Assembly (NCBI GenBank): GCA_016869215.1
Contig: VGEP01000008.1
Span: 93,209 to 157,208, forward strand
Length of the DNA stretch: 64,000 bases
DNA from: Alphaproteobacteria bacterium
Lineage (GTDB): Bacteria; Pseudomonadota; Alphaproteobacteria; Rhizobiales; Xanthobacteraceae
Direction of reading: 5' to 3'
Part shown: in pieces, positions 34,471-42,225 of the stretch
Numbering within the stretch: position 1 is the stretch's first letter
Layout of the letters: the number at the start of each line of letters is the position of its first letter
Notes under the pieces: model-generated
What the model was told of the DNA's origin: nothing
The model's input: the letters and a program-made list of their open reading frames with translations, nothing else
Database searches by the model: none
Position numbers and translations under genes: made by a program

Positions 34471-36036
34471 ATGCTCTATCACCCGTTCATTCGCTCAGCA
34501 CTCATCGGCAGCCCGGTGAACGATAATTCCGAAGACCATGGCGGCCGCGTCTACTTCTCCTCCGCCGGCCGGACGCTGGAGAACGACGACGAGGTCGTGC
34601 TGCTCTCGGTCGGCGTCGACATCGGCTCGTCGACCTCGCATCTCGTCTTCTCGCGCATCGTGCTGGAGCGGCTCGACAGCCGCTACGTCGTCACCGAGCG
34701 CGAGGCGTTCTACGCCTCCGACATCCTGCTCACGCCCTACAGCGAGGGCGAGACCATCGACGCCGAGGCGCTCGGCGCGTTCATCGCCAAGGAATACGCC
34801 GACGCCAAGGTGGAGCCGGACGAGATCGACACCGGCGCGCTGATCCTGACCGGCGTCGCGGTGCGCCGCGCCAACGCGCGCGCCATCGGCGAATTGTTCG
34901 CGAAGGAAGCGGGAAAACTCGTCGCGGTCTCGGCCGGCGACAGCCTCGAGACCGTGATGGCGGCGCACGGCTCGGGCGCGGTGGCGCGCTCGATCCGCGA
35001 CCAATGCACGGTGATGAACGTCGACGTCGGCGGCGGCACGTCCAAGATCGCGGTCTGCGCCGAGGGCCGGGTGATCGACGTCTGCGCCATCGACGCGGGC
35101 GCGCGGCTGGTCACGCTTGCGCCCGACGGGCTGATTCTCAGGGTCGAGCCCGCCGGACGGCTTTACGGCGAATCCATCGGCCTCGATCTGAAGGTGGGCA
35201 CCCGGCTCACGCTCGCGGAAGGCCGCCAACTTGCAGCCGCCATGGCCGACCGGCTGTTCGGCGCCATGCGCGGCGAGGCGTCCGAGTTACAGGGCGTCGA
35301 TCTCCTTCGCACCGACCCGCTGCATTTTCAGGGCGCAATCGGCGCGATCCAGTTTTCCGGCGGCGTCAGCGAATTCATCTACGGCAACGAGAGCGGCAAG
35401 TTCGGCGATCTCGGCCCGCTGCTCGCCGCCGAAATCAAGGCGCGTGTGGCGAACTTCGGCGCGCGCCTGGAGGAGCCCATCGAGGGCATCCGCGCCACCG
35501 TGGTCGGCGCGTCGCAATACACCGTGCAGCTCTCCGGCAGCACGATCTATGTCTCGCCGCTCGACGCCGTGCCGCTGCGCAATGTGCCGGTGATCGCGCC
35601 GGCGCTGCCGCTCGACGGCGACGGCATCGACGCCGGCGCGGTCGCGCGCGCAGTGAAGGACGAGCTGAAGCGCCTCGATCTCGCATCGGGCGAGCAGCCG
35701 GTCGCGATCTTCGTGCCGTGGCAGGGCTCGGCGACGTTTCAGCGGCTCGACGCATTCTGCAAGGGCGCGGCGGAGGGGCTGGCGGACGTTCTCGCGCGCG
35801 GCCATCCGATCGTGCTCGCGGGCGACGGCGACGTCGGCGGACTTCTGGGCATCCACCTGCGCGAGGAGATGAAGCTCGCAAGCCCCATCGTCTCCATCGA
35901 CGGTCTGGAGTTGAAGGCCTTCGACTACATCGATATCGGCGCGATCCTCGACACCTCCGGCGCGGTGCCGGTGGTGATCAAGTCGCTGGTGTTTCCGGGA
36001 AGCGCGTTGCCCGCGCGCGCGCCTTCCGGCGCTTGA
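34471..36036 (+). CDS. eutA: EutA-like ethanolamine ammonia-lyase reactivase (orphan)
   Basis: A protein of about 521 residues of the EutA family (actin/Hsp70-like ATPase fold). The phosphate-1 loop is SVGVDIGSSTSHLVFS, the second MNVDVGGGTSKIAVC, and the C-terminal GDGDVGGLLGIHL block is also present. EutA removes damaged cobalamin from ethanolamine ammonia-lyase (EutBC). No eutB or eutC gene is in the window, so the partner enzyme is elsewhere or is a different B12 enzyme. The start is uncertain: ATG 34471 has GGAGC 11 bases upstream, while GTG 34516 lies closer to the conserved GGRVYFSSAGRTL beginning. The 3' end overlaps the convergent small gene by 59 bp. Confidence 0.85.
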   Translation: MLYHPFIRSALIGSPVNDNSEDHGGRVYFSSAGRTLENDDEVVLLSVGVDIGSSTSHLVFSRIVLERLDSRYVVTEREAFYASDILLTPYSEGETIDAEALGAFIAKEYADAKVEPDEIDTGALILTGVAVRRANARAIGELFAKEAGKLVAVSAGDSLETVMAAHGSGAVARSIRDQCTVMNVDVGGGTSKIAVCAEGRVIDVCAIDAGARLVTLAPDGLILRVEPAGRLYGESIGLDLKVGTRLTLAEGRQLAAAMADRLFGAMRGEASELQGVDLLRTDPLHFQGAIGAIQFSGGVSEFIYGNESGKFGDLGPLLAAEIKARVANFGARLEEPIEGIRATVVGASQYTVQLSGSTIYVSPLDAVPLRNVPVIAPALPLDGDGIDAGAVARAVKDELKRLDLASGEQPVAIFVPWQGSATFQRLDAFCKGAAEGLADVLARGHPIVLAGDGDVGGLLGIHLREEMKLASPIVSIDGLELKAFDYIDIGAILDTSGAVPVVIKSLVFPGSALPARAPSGA

Positions 36037-36238
36037 GCGCAACGGAGAACGCCACGATGCTCAGGACGACCGCAACGGCCGCAGTCGTCAGCGCATGATC
36101 GGGCTTCGACATCAGATGATCCGCAAGGTCGCCGAAGCTCATGTGCGAATGATCGCCAATATGCGCCGAGGCCGGGGTGCCAAAACCGGCGGCCAGTGTG
36201 GCAGCGGCGAGAAGCTTGGACGAAGACAGGCGGGGCAT
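35978..36238 (-). CDS. small His-containing membrane protein
   Basis: A protein of 86 residues. It has a cleavable signal (LLAAATLAAGFGTPASA), then a short periplasmic segment HIGDHSHMSFGDLADHLMSK with five His, one membrane helix (ALTTAAVAVVLSIVAFSVAL) and a basic cytoplasmic tail. ATG 36238 has GAGGA 6 bases upstream and is preferred over ATG 36250. The His cluster right after the signal site suggests metal binding, as in HupE/CbtB-like cobalt or nickel proteins. This is speculative, although it fits next to a B12-related eutA gene. Its 3' end overlaps eutA antisense by 59 bp. Confidence 0.65.
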   Translation of the reverse strand: MPRLSSSKLLAAATLAAGFGTPASAHIGDHSHMSFGDLADHLMSKPDHALTTAAVAVVLSIVAFSVALKRRKARARATRFPETPAT

Positions 36239-36300
36239 GGCATTCCTCATGGCGGGGCCGGTAAGCGATTTGCCAACTTATCGCTTACGAGGGGCGAGGT

Positions 36301-36612
36301 TCAATCCACCTCGATGACCACCGTGCCGCCTTCGACCCTGGCCGGATAGGTCCGGACCGGAATCATGCAGGGCGGCGACACCACCTCTCCGGTCTTGATG
36401 TTGAACTGGCCGTTGTGGAAGTTGCATTCGATGACGTCGCCGTCGACGAAACCCTCGGACAGCGAGCCCGGCCCGTGGGTGCAGGCGTCGTCGGTGACGT
36501 AGAATTCCCCGTCCAGGTTGAACACCGCGACGGTCACGCCGCCGGCCTCGACCCGCAGCGCGGTTCCGGGGGCAACGTCTTCGGCTTTGCAGAGTTCGAC
36601 GCGGTTGGCCAC
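36301..36612 (-). CDS. Rieske-type [2Fe-2S] ferredoxin
   Basis: A 103-residue Rieske ferredoxin of the oxygenase-electron-transfer type (BphF/CarAc-like). The cluster ligands are Cys44 and His46 (CTHGPGSLSEG) and Cys63 and His66 (CNFHNGQF). The start is GTG 36612, which gives the normal family length; the longer frame to 36729 adds 39 Lys/Arg-rich residues from intergenic sequence. It would carry electrons from an FAD reductase to a terminal oxygenase. Both partners are nearby: the oxygenase starts 234 bp away in the opposite direction, and the reductase is at 39955. It is intact and soluble. Confidence 0.92.
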   Translation of the reverse strand: MANRVELCKAEDVAPGTALRVEAGGVTVAVFNLDGEFYVTDDACTHGPGSLSEGFVDGDVIECNFHNGQFNIKTGEVVSPPCMIPVRTYPARVEGGTVVIEVD

Positions 36613-36743
36613 GGCGGGACAGTCTCTAATGCTTTTCTTGCGCGTTCTGTTCTTGCGCTTTTCTTGCCCGGCGGGGCCGCCGCCGGTTAAAATCGCCCGC
36701 AAATCGGCGTCCGCGCGGCGGGCGGCCATCTAGACCATGCGAT

Positions 36744-36757
36744 TTGACATAGGTCAA
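36744..36757. promoter_or_regulatory. FNR/FixK-like box upstream of the Rieske oxygenase
   Basis: TTGACATAGGTCAA at 36744-36757 fits the TTGA-N6-TCAA consensus bound by FNR/FixK-type regulators, with perfect TTGAC/GTCAA symmetry. It is in the 234-bp divergent region between the ferredoxin and oxygenase genes, 90 bp before the oxygenase start. This would tie the oxygenase to oxygen level. The match is by eye, and a 14-base match can occur by chance. Confidence 0.45.
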
Positions 36758-36846
36758 CGCCGGCCGCATGGGAAGGCTTGAGCAATTCCGGCTGTGTTCT
36801 ATGACAGCCGCGGGTGCAACCGCCGACCGCAATCCGGGAGCAAGCG

Positions 36847-38130
36847 ATGCTCAGAAAAGAACAGAACGACCTCCTCACCCAGACCGGCCCAGGCACGCCC
36901 ATGGGCAACATGTTCCGCGCGAGCTGGCAGCCGGCGCTGCTGGCCGAGGAACTGCCGGAGGCCGAGTGCCCGCCGGTGCGGGTGAAGCTCCTGTCCGAGC
37001 GGCTGCTGGCGTGGCGCGACAGCCAGGGCCGCTACGCCCTGACCGACGAATTCTGCGCGCACCGCGGCGTGTCGCTGTGGTTCGGCCGCAACGAGGAGAA
37101 CGGCTTGCGCTGCCCGTACCACGGCTGGAAGTACGACCACACCGGCCAGTGCGTCGAGGTGCCGTCGGAGCCGACCGAAAGCGGCTACTGCAAGAAGATC
37201 AAGCTGAAGTCCTATCCGCTGGTCGAGCGCGGCGGCGTGCTGTGGACCTACATGGGTCCGCCGGACAAGCAGCCGCCGCTGCCGGAATGGGAATTCGCGA
37301 TGATGCCGCCGGACCGCACCTTCATGTCCAAGCGGCTGCAGGAGTGCAACTGGCTGCAGGCCATGGAAGGCGGCATCGATTCGAGCCACGTGTCGTTCCT
37401 GCATTCCGGCGAGATCAACCGCGATCCGCTGTTCAAGGGGTCGAAGGGCAACCAGTACAACATGGGCGACATGAAGCCGGTGTTCGAAGTGGTGGAAAGC
37501 CCCGGCGGCCTCTACATCGGCGCACGCCGCAACGCCGAGAACGGCAGGTACTACTGGCGCATCACGCAGTACGTCCTGCCGGCCTTCACCATGATCGCGC
37601 CGCGCGCCGACCATCCGGTGCACGGCCATTTCTGGGTGCCGATCGACGACGACAACTGCTGGGCCTGGAGCTTCGACTACAAGGTCACGCGGCCGTTGAC
37701 CGAGAAGGAATTCGCGGCGCTGCGCGCCGGCGAGGGCATCCACGTCAAATATGTGCCAGGCACCTTCCGGCCGCTCGCCAACAAGGACAACGACTACCTG
37801 ATCGACCGCGCGGCGCAGAAGCGCGGCGAGACCTACAGCGGCGTCTGGGGCATCGCCATGCAGGACGCCTCGCTGCAGGAGAGCATGGGTCCGATCGTCG
37901 ACCGCACCAAGGAGAACCTGATCTCCACCGACAACGGCATCATCATGGCGCGGCATCGCCTGCTGCGCGCGCTGAAGACGATGGAGAAGGGCGAGACGCC
38001 GCCCGGCATCGAGCGCGAGCACCAGCGCGTGCGCTCGGCCGCGGTCGTGCTGCCGCCCGACCAGCACTTCAAGGACGCCGCGAAAGAGGCCCTGCGGGTG
38101 CAGGACGGCCAGTCGCACGCGACGGTGTAG
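36847..38130 (+). CDS. Rieske non-heme iron oxygenase, terminal component (phthalate-dioxygenase-like)
   Basis: A 427-residue ring-hydroxylating oxygenase alpha subunit. The Rieske domain has Cys70-x-His72 (CAHRGVSLWFG) and Cys89-x2-His92 (CPYHGWKY). The catalytic domain has the mononuclear iron site GGIDSSHVSFLHSG, with Asp178 as bridging residue and His181/His186 as ligands. Size and motif context match the phthalate 4,5-dioxygenase / phenoxybenzoate dioxygenase group, homo-oligomers without a beta subunit. Start ATG 36847 has GGGAG 6 bases upstream. The four bases between its TAG stop and the next ATG suggest tight coupling to the unknown gene at 38135. The substrate is probably an aromatic acid or aryl ether. 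Confidence 0.93.
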   Translation: MLRKEQNDLLTQTGPGTPMGNMFRASWQPALLAEELPEAECPPVRVKLLSERLLAWRDSQGRYALTDEFCAHRGVSLWFGRNEENGLRCPYHGWKYDHTGQCVEVPSEPTESGYCKKIKLKSYPLVERGGVLWTYMGPPDKQPPLPEWEFAMMPPDRTFMSKRLQECNWLQAMEGGIDSSHVSFLHSGEINRDPLFKGSKGNQYNMGDMKPVFEVVESPGGLYIGARRNAENGRYYWRITQYVLPAFTMIAPRADHPVHGHFWVPIDDDNCWAWSFDYKVTRPLTEKEFAALRAGEGIHVKYVPGTFRPLANKDNDYLIDRAAQKRGETYSGVWGIAMQDASLQESMGPIVDRTKENLISTDNGIIMARHRLLRALKTMEKGETPPGIEREHQRVRSAAVVLPPDQHFKDAAKEALRVQDGQSHATV

Positions 38131-38134
38131 CCGC

Positions 38135-38641
38135 ATGCAATCCGAATCCGCCCGCATGTCGAGCGCCGCCGAGGCGCGCTACCGCATCGACGCGCCGAAC
38201 TCGAAGCCGCGCGCCGTCAAGGTGATCGCGCTCGACCGCCCGAGCGAGCGCGTCGTGACGGACCTCGCCCGGCGCCAGTGGAACGGCGCGAACTTCTTCA
38301 CCGCGTCGGCTTTCGGCGCCGCGCCGCGCCAGGGCGAGAGCTTCGCCGGCTGGCTTTCCGATCTCGCCGGCCGCACCAAGGACCTGATCGACGAGGTCAA
38401 CTCCGCCGATCTGGTGGTGATGATCGCGCAGGCCGGCGAGAACGCGCAGGCCGCCTCGATCATCGGCGAAGCGTGCAGCGTCAAGCGCGTGATGACCACG
38501 TCGCTGGTGCTCGGCGGCGCGAACGTCTCCGACGAGACACTGTCGAAGACGCTGTCGCATCTGCGGCCGTGGTCGCTGATGCTGGTGATCGCCAGCGCCG
38601 AGGACTACATCGCCGACATGCTGACGGCGCTGCGCGCGTAA
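38135..38641 (+). CDS. unrecognised protein coupled to the Rieske oxygenase
   Basis: A 168-residue soluble protein I cannot assign. It begins 4 bp after the oxygenase stop. The middle has alternating beta/alpha elements: SADLVVMIAQAGENAQAASI, then VKRVMTTSLVLGGANVSDET, and ends with PWSLMLVIASAEDYIADMLT, a Rossmann or flavodoxin-like pattern without a visible nucleotide motif. Alternative start ATG 38156. Because it is the only gene cotranscribed with the oxygenase, it may be an accessory or maturation factor, or an enzyme acting on the oxygenase product. Codon use is normal for the window. Confidence 0.7.
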   Translation: MQSESARMSSAAEARYRIDAPNSKPRAVKVIALDRPSERVVTDLARRQWNGANFFTASAFGAAPRQGESFAGWLSDLAGRTKDLIDEVNSADLVVMIAQAGENAQAASIIGEACSVKRVMTTSLVLGGANVSDETLSKTLSHLRPWSLMLVIASAEDYIADMLTALRA

Positions 38642-38668
38642 GCGCATGTTTGCAGCCGACGCTGCCGC

Positions 38669-38733
38669 TCGTCCCCGCGAAAGCGGGGACCCAGCGAATA
38701 AGGCGGGATTCCCGCTTGCGCGAAAATGAGCGG
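38669..38733. repeat. short palindromic repeat after the oxygenase operon
   Basis: GTCCCCGC GAAA GCGGGGAC (38671-38690) forms a perfect 8-bp tetraloop hairpin. A second smaller one, GGCGGGATTCCCGC, follows near 38702-38715. It lies between the convergent unknown gene (ends 38641) and Bug receptor gene (ends 38758), where a bidirectional transcript end is needed. This type (RPE-like) is frequent in Hyphomicrobiales. Confidence 0.7.
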
Positions 38734-38757
38734 AGTACGCGGCGACGCCGGCGCTAC

Positions 38758-39735
38758 TCAGTTCGCTGGCGTCAGGTTGATGTCCTTGGCGAGCTTCACC
38801 GTCTCCGCGACGTAGTCGCGATAGAACTTGTCGAACTCCGCGACGCTCATCGGCTTCGGCACCACGCCGAAAGTGGCGAGTCGCTCGGCAATCCCGGGCG
38901 CGGCAAGCGCCTTGGCGATCTCCGCATTCATCTTCTCGACGATCGGCCGCGGCGTCTTGGCCGGGAACGCGACGCCGCCCCAGAACAGGTATTCCGCGGT
39001 CGGGAAACCCGCCTCGCGCACCGTCGGCACGTCCGGCAGCAGCTTCGCGCGCTCCGGCGTGCTGACCGCAAGCGCGACCACCTTGCCGCTCTTGATGTTC
39101 GGCAGCGCCGGCGAGATCGGCAGATAGTAGTAGTCGACGCGGCCGGCCATCACCTCGGTGAAGGCCTCGACCGGGCCGCGGAACGGAATGTGCTGGGCCT
39201 GGATTTTGGCCGCAAGCCGCAGCCGCTCGGCCGCCATCTGCGAGGCCGATCCAACGCCGGCCGACGCGTAGTTGAGCTTGCCGGGATTGGCGCGCGCATG
39301 CGCCACCAGGTCCTTGATGTCCTTCCAGCCTTTCGACGGCGACGCCACCAGCACGCTCGGCTGGAAGCCGAACAGCGCGGTCACTGCGAAGTCCTTCACC
39401 GGATCGTAGGACAACGCCTTGTGCAGCACGGGGTGCGAGGCGAGCGTCGACGACAGCAGCAGCATCGTGTAGCCGTCCGGCTCGGCCTTCGCGACCTGGG
39501 TCACGCCGATCACGCCGCCACCGCCGGGCCGGTTTTCCAGCACGAAGGTCTGGCCGATCTGCTTCGACACCTGGTCGAGCACAATGCGCGCCACGATGTC
39601 GTTGGCGTTGCCGGCGGAGAACGGGCTGATCGCCTGGATATTGCGCGTCGGCCAGCTCTGCGCGCTCGCGGCCGCGGCTCCGGCGAGCAACAGCGCGCCC
39701 GCCATGGCGGCGCGGGTGGTGCGGAAAGACAGCAT
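38758..39735 (-). CDS. Bug/TctC-family tripartite tricarboxylate receptor
   Basis: A 325-residue periplasmic receptor. The signal peptide runs to AAAASAQS. Family blocks: ISPFSAGNANDIVARIVLDQ (with NAND in place of the usual GG-x-TD), ENRPGGGGVIG, DGYTMLL, LLPDVPTVREAGFP. The ATG is preceded by AGGGAG. It is embedded between the oxygenase pair and the FAD reductase gene but on the opposite strand, so it may supply the oxygenase substrate (context inference). The first-lobe loop change NAND suggests a different ligand from the other receptors here. Confidence 0.92.
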   Translation of the reverse strand: MLSFRTTRAAMAGALLLAGAAAASAQSWPTRNIQAISPFSAGNANDIVARIVLDQVSKQIGQTFVLENRPGGGGVIGVTQVAKAEPDGYTMLLLSSTLASHPVLHKALSYDPVKDFAVTALFGFQPSVLVASPSKGWKDIKDLVAHARANPGKLNYASAGVGSASQMAAERLRLAAKIQAQHIPFRGPVEAFTEVMAGRVDYYYLPISPALPNIKSGKVVALAVSTPERAKLLPDVPTVREAGFPTAEYLFWGGVAFPAKTPRPIVEKMNAEIAKALAAPGIAERLATFGVVPKPMSVAEFDKFYRDYVAETVKLAKDINLTPAN

Positions 39736-39954
39736 GTGGAAACTCCCTGGAAGTTGGCCGGCTGCATTCGTTCCTGCCGGCGGGACGGGTTATAGCCGCA
39801 TTGCCGGCGCGGACGAAAGTCCGCAGCGCCGTCCGCAAGGACACGACAGCGCAACCGGCCCTTTCCACGGCGGTTGGCAGGTGAAAGTCCGGCACGTAAG
39901 GTTGCCTACCGCTTAACCGCTCGCGCAAACGCACAAGCAACAGGCAAAGCAAGC

Positions 39955-41172
39955 ATGGCGCGCAACATCGTGGTGATCGGAAGCGGCCCTGCGGCGGTGT
40001 TCGCCGCGATGGAGGCGAAGCGGCGCGATGCCGCGGTCGCCGTCACCCTCGTCACCGACGAAGCCTGCGAGCCCTACGAGAAGCCGCCGTTGTCCAAGGC
40101 CGTGCTGCTCGGCAAGTCGCAACCGGAAGACGCCCCCATCGCCGGCCCGGGCGGGCTTGCCAGGCACGGCGTCGAGGTGCGTCACAACGCGCGCTGCACC
40201 ACGATTGATCGCGCCGCGCGCGAGATCGTCACCGCGCAAGGACGCCTCTCCTACGACGCGCTGGTGATCGCGACCGGCTCGACGATGCGCGAACTGCCCG
40301 CGCTGCCGATGAGCATGAGCCGCGTGCATTACCTTCGCACCGATGCGCACGCCCGCGCGCTCAAGGCCGAGCTTGCCGCCGCAAAGCGCGTGGTGGTGAT
40401 CGGCGCGGGCCTGATCGGCCTCGAAGTCGCTGCGTCTGCGCGCGAGCTTGGCTGCGACGTCGCCGTGATCGAGTTCGCGCCGCGCATCATGGCGCGCGCC
40501 TGCGATCCAGAGACCGGCGAGCTGATCGCGAAGGAGCACGCGCAGCGCGGCGTGGACATCAGGCTCGGCACCGCGGTCGCGCGCGCCGCGGCGCAGGCGA
40601 ACGGCATCGTCATCGAGACGAACAAGGGCGAGACGCTCGACGCCGGCCTTGTGGTGGTTGGCACCGGCGTGAAGCCTGACGACGCGCTGGCGGGCGCCGC
40701 CGGGCTAAAGGTCGACGACGGAATTATCGTCGACGCGCAATGCCGCACCTCCGACCCCGCGATCTTCGCCGCCGGGGACTGCACGCGATTTCCCGGCCCC
40801 GCCGGCCTCGTGCGGCTGGAGAACTGGCGGCACGCCCAGGACCACGGCGCGCTGGCGGGCCGCAACGCCGCGGGCGCGAGCGACTCCTACAACACGGTGC
40901 CTTCGTACTGGACCGAGCAGTACGACCTCTACGTCCAGGGCGTCGGCTGGCCGGAGCCCGCGCCCGACTCCCTCGTGCGCCGTCCGCTTGCGGGCAAGGG
41001 CACGCTGCTGATGGAAATGAAAGGCGGCGTCATCGTCCACGCCATCGGCATCAACGCGCAGCGCGACCTCGCCGCCGTGCGCCGGCTGATCGAGCGCAAG
41101 GTGCCGGTGGACGCCGGAGCGCTCGCCGACCCGGCGCAGCCGTTCAATGCGATGCTGAAGGCGAAAACGTGA
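39955..41172 (+). CDS. FAD-dependent NAD(P)H-ferredoxin reductase (Rieske system)
   Basis: A 405-residue pyridine nucleotide-disulfide-type oxidoreductase of the BphA4/CamA group. FAD-binding VVIGSGPAAVFAAME is at the N-terminus, CEPYEKPPLSK at about residue 38 is diagnostic of the ferredoxin-reductase branch, NAD-binding VVVIGAGLIGLEVA is in the middle, and IFAAGDCTRF in the C-terminal FAD element. It should reduce the Rieske ferredoxin encoded at 36301. ATG 39955 is chosen since the 27 residues of the longer reading lie before the conserved beta-strand; the ribosome-binding site is weak. A family B repeat follows, then the PanB-like gene. Confidence 0.93.
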   Translation: MARNIVVIGSGPAAVFAAMEAKRRDAAVAVTLVTDEACEPYEKPPLSKAVLLGKSQPEDAPIAGPGGLARHGVEVRHNARCTTIDRAAREIVTAQGRLSYDALVIATGSTMRELPALPMSMSRVHYLRTDAHARALKAELAAAKRVVVIGAGLIGLEVAASARELGCDVAVIEFAPRIMARACDPETGELIAKEHAQRGVDIRLGTAVARAAAQANGIVIETNKGETLDAGLVVVGTGVKPDDALAGAAGLKVDDGIIVDAQCRTSDPAIFAAGDCTRFPGPAGLVRLENWRHAQDHGALAGRNAAGASDSYNTVPSYWTEQYDLYVQGVGWPEPAPDSLVRRPLAGKGTLLMEMKGGVIVHAIGINAQRDLAAVRRLIERKVPVDAGALADPAQPFNAMLKAKT

Positions 41173-41198
41173 GCAATAGGACGACGCCTCACCACACG

Positions 41199-41285
41199 GT
41201 CATGGCCGGGCTTGACCCGGCCATCCCGATCAGGTGAGCACTGTGCACCTTTAATCGAGATGCGCGGGTCAAGCCCGCGCATGAC
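41199..41285. repeat. palindromic intergenic repeat, family B copy 2
   Basis: Two hairpins, GGCCGGGCTTGACCCGGCC and GCGCGGGTCAAGCCCGCGC, linked by a stretch holding ATCGAGAT. The first 32 bases are identical to those of copy 3 at 46308. It lies between the reductase gene and the PanB-like gene; its right end is 15 bp from the next start codon. Confidence 0.85.
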
Positions 41286-41299
41286 AGCCGAGAGGCTCG

Positions 41300-42109
41300 A
41301 TGCCCGACAAAATCACCATCCCCCTGCTCCAGCAGATGAAGCGCGACGGCGGGAAAATCGCCGGCGTCGTCGCCTGGGACACGCCGATGGCGAAGATCGC
41401 CGACCGCGCCGGCGTCGATCTGGTTTCCGTGGGCGACTCGGTCGGCGTCAATCTCTGGGGCCACGACGATCCGCTGCAGGTGACGATGGACGAGATGCTG
41501 ATCGTCTGCAAAGCGGTGCGACGCGGCGTCACCCGCGCGCTGGTGAGCTGCGACCTGCCCTACGGCCCGGTGCAGCAGAGCGTGGACGCGGCACTCGCCG
41601 CGTCGCGCCGGCTGATGCGCGAAGGCGGCGCCGACATGATCAAGGTCGACGCCGCGGCCGACTATCCCGACGCGGTGCGCGCGCTGGTCGAAGCCGGCGT
41701 TCCGGTGTTCGCGCAGTTCGGACTGACGCCGCAGACCGCGGCGAAGTTCGGCATTCCCTATTCGGCGCAGAACTCTCCGCAAGCGCAGGCTGCGCCCGAG
41801 GCCGCGGCGAAACTCGTCGAGGAGGCAAAGCTGCTCGAAGCCTGCGGCGCCTGCATGCTCGATTTCACCAACTCCGGTCCCGTCGCGGGCGCGGCGGTGA
41901 CGCAGGCGGTGTCGATCCCGGTGCTCGGCGGCTTCGGCGGCGGGCCGTGGTTGGACGGCCGCGTGCGGCTTGCGCACACGGCAATCGGTTACCACGACAA
42001 GTGGCTCGATTCGAAAACGGATACATATGTAAACACCGCCAAGGCCGCGCTCGGCGCATTCCAGGCGCTGATTGCGGACGTGCGCGCCGGAAAACAGATC
42101 AAGGGCTGA
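41300..42109 (+). CDS. PanB-like (ketopantoate hydroxymethyltransferase superfamily) protein
   Basis: A 269-residue TIM-barrel protein. VSVGDSVGVNLWGHDDPLQV and GADMIKVDA match the metal- and substrate-binding blocks of PanB. Other conserved positions differ. The HIGLTPQ block of PanB reads AQFGLTPQ (His lost), the catalytic Glu region reads ACMLDFTNSG (probably Asp), and the GIGAG block reads LGGFGGG. It is thus a divergent member of the PEP mutase/PanB superfamily, perhaps a retro-aldolase or lyase of a catabolic route, rather than the pantothenate enzyme. No panC is near. ATG 41300 lies just after a family B repeat. Fold is sure, reaction is not. Confidence 0.8.
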   Translation: MPDKITIPLLQQMKRDGGKIAGVVAWDTPMAKIADRAGVDLVSVGDSVGVNLWGHDDPLQVTMDEMLIVCKAVRRGVTRALVSCDLPYGPVQQSVDAALAASRRLMREGGADMIKVDAAADYPDAVRALVEAGVPVFAQFGLTPQTAAKFGIPYSAQNSPQAQAAPEAAAKLVEEAKLLEACGACMLDFTNSGPVAGAAVTQAVSIPVLGGFGGGPWLDGRVRLAHTAIGYHDKWLDSKTDTYVNTAKAALGAFQALIADVRAGKQIKG

Positions 42110-42225
42110 CCGCTGCGGAACCGCGGCCTGCGGCGCTGCACAACAACGTGCCACGCATTCGCCTTATGGCGGGCTAACCTGAAGCGGCGGCGCGATTCGC
42201 CGCGCAGTTCGGGAATGCCATATTC

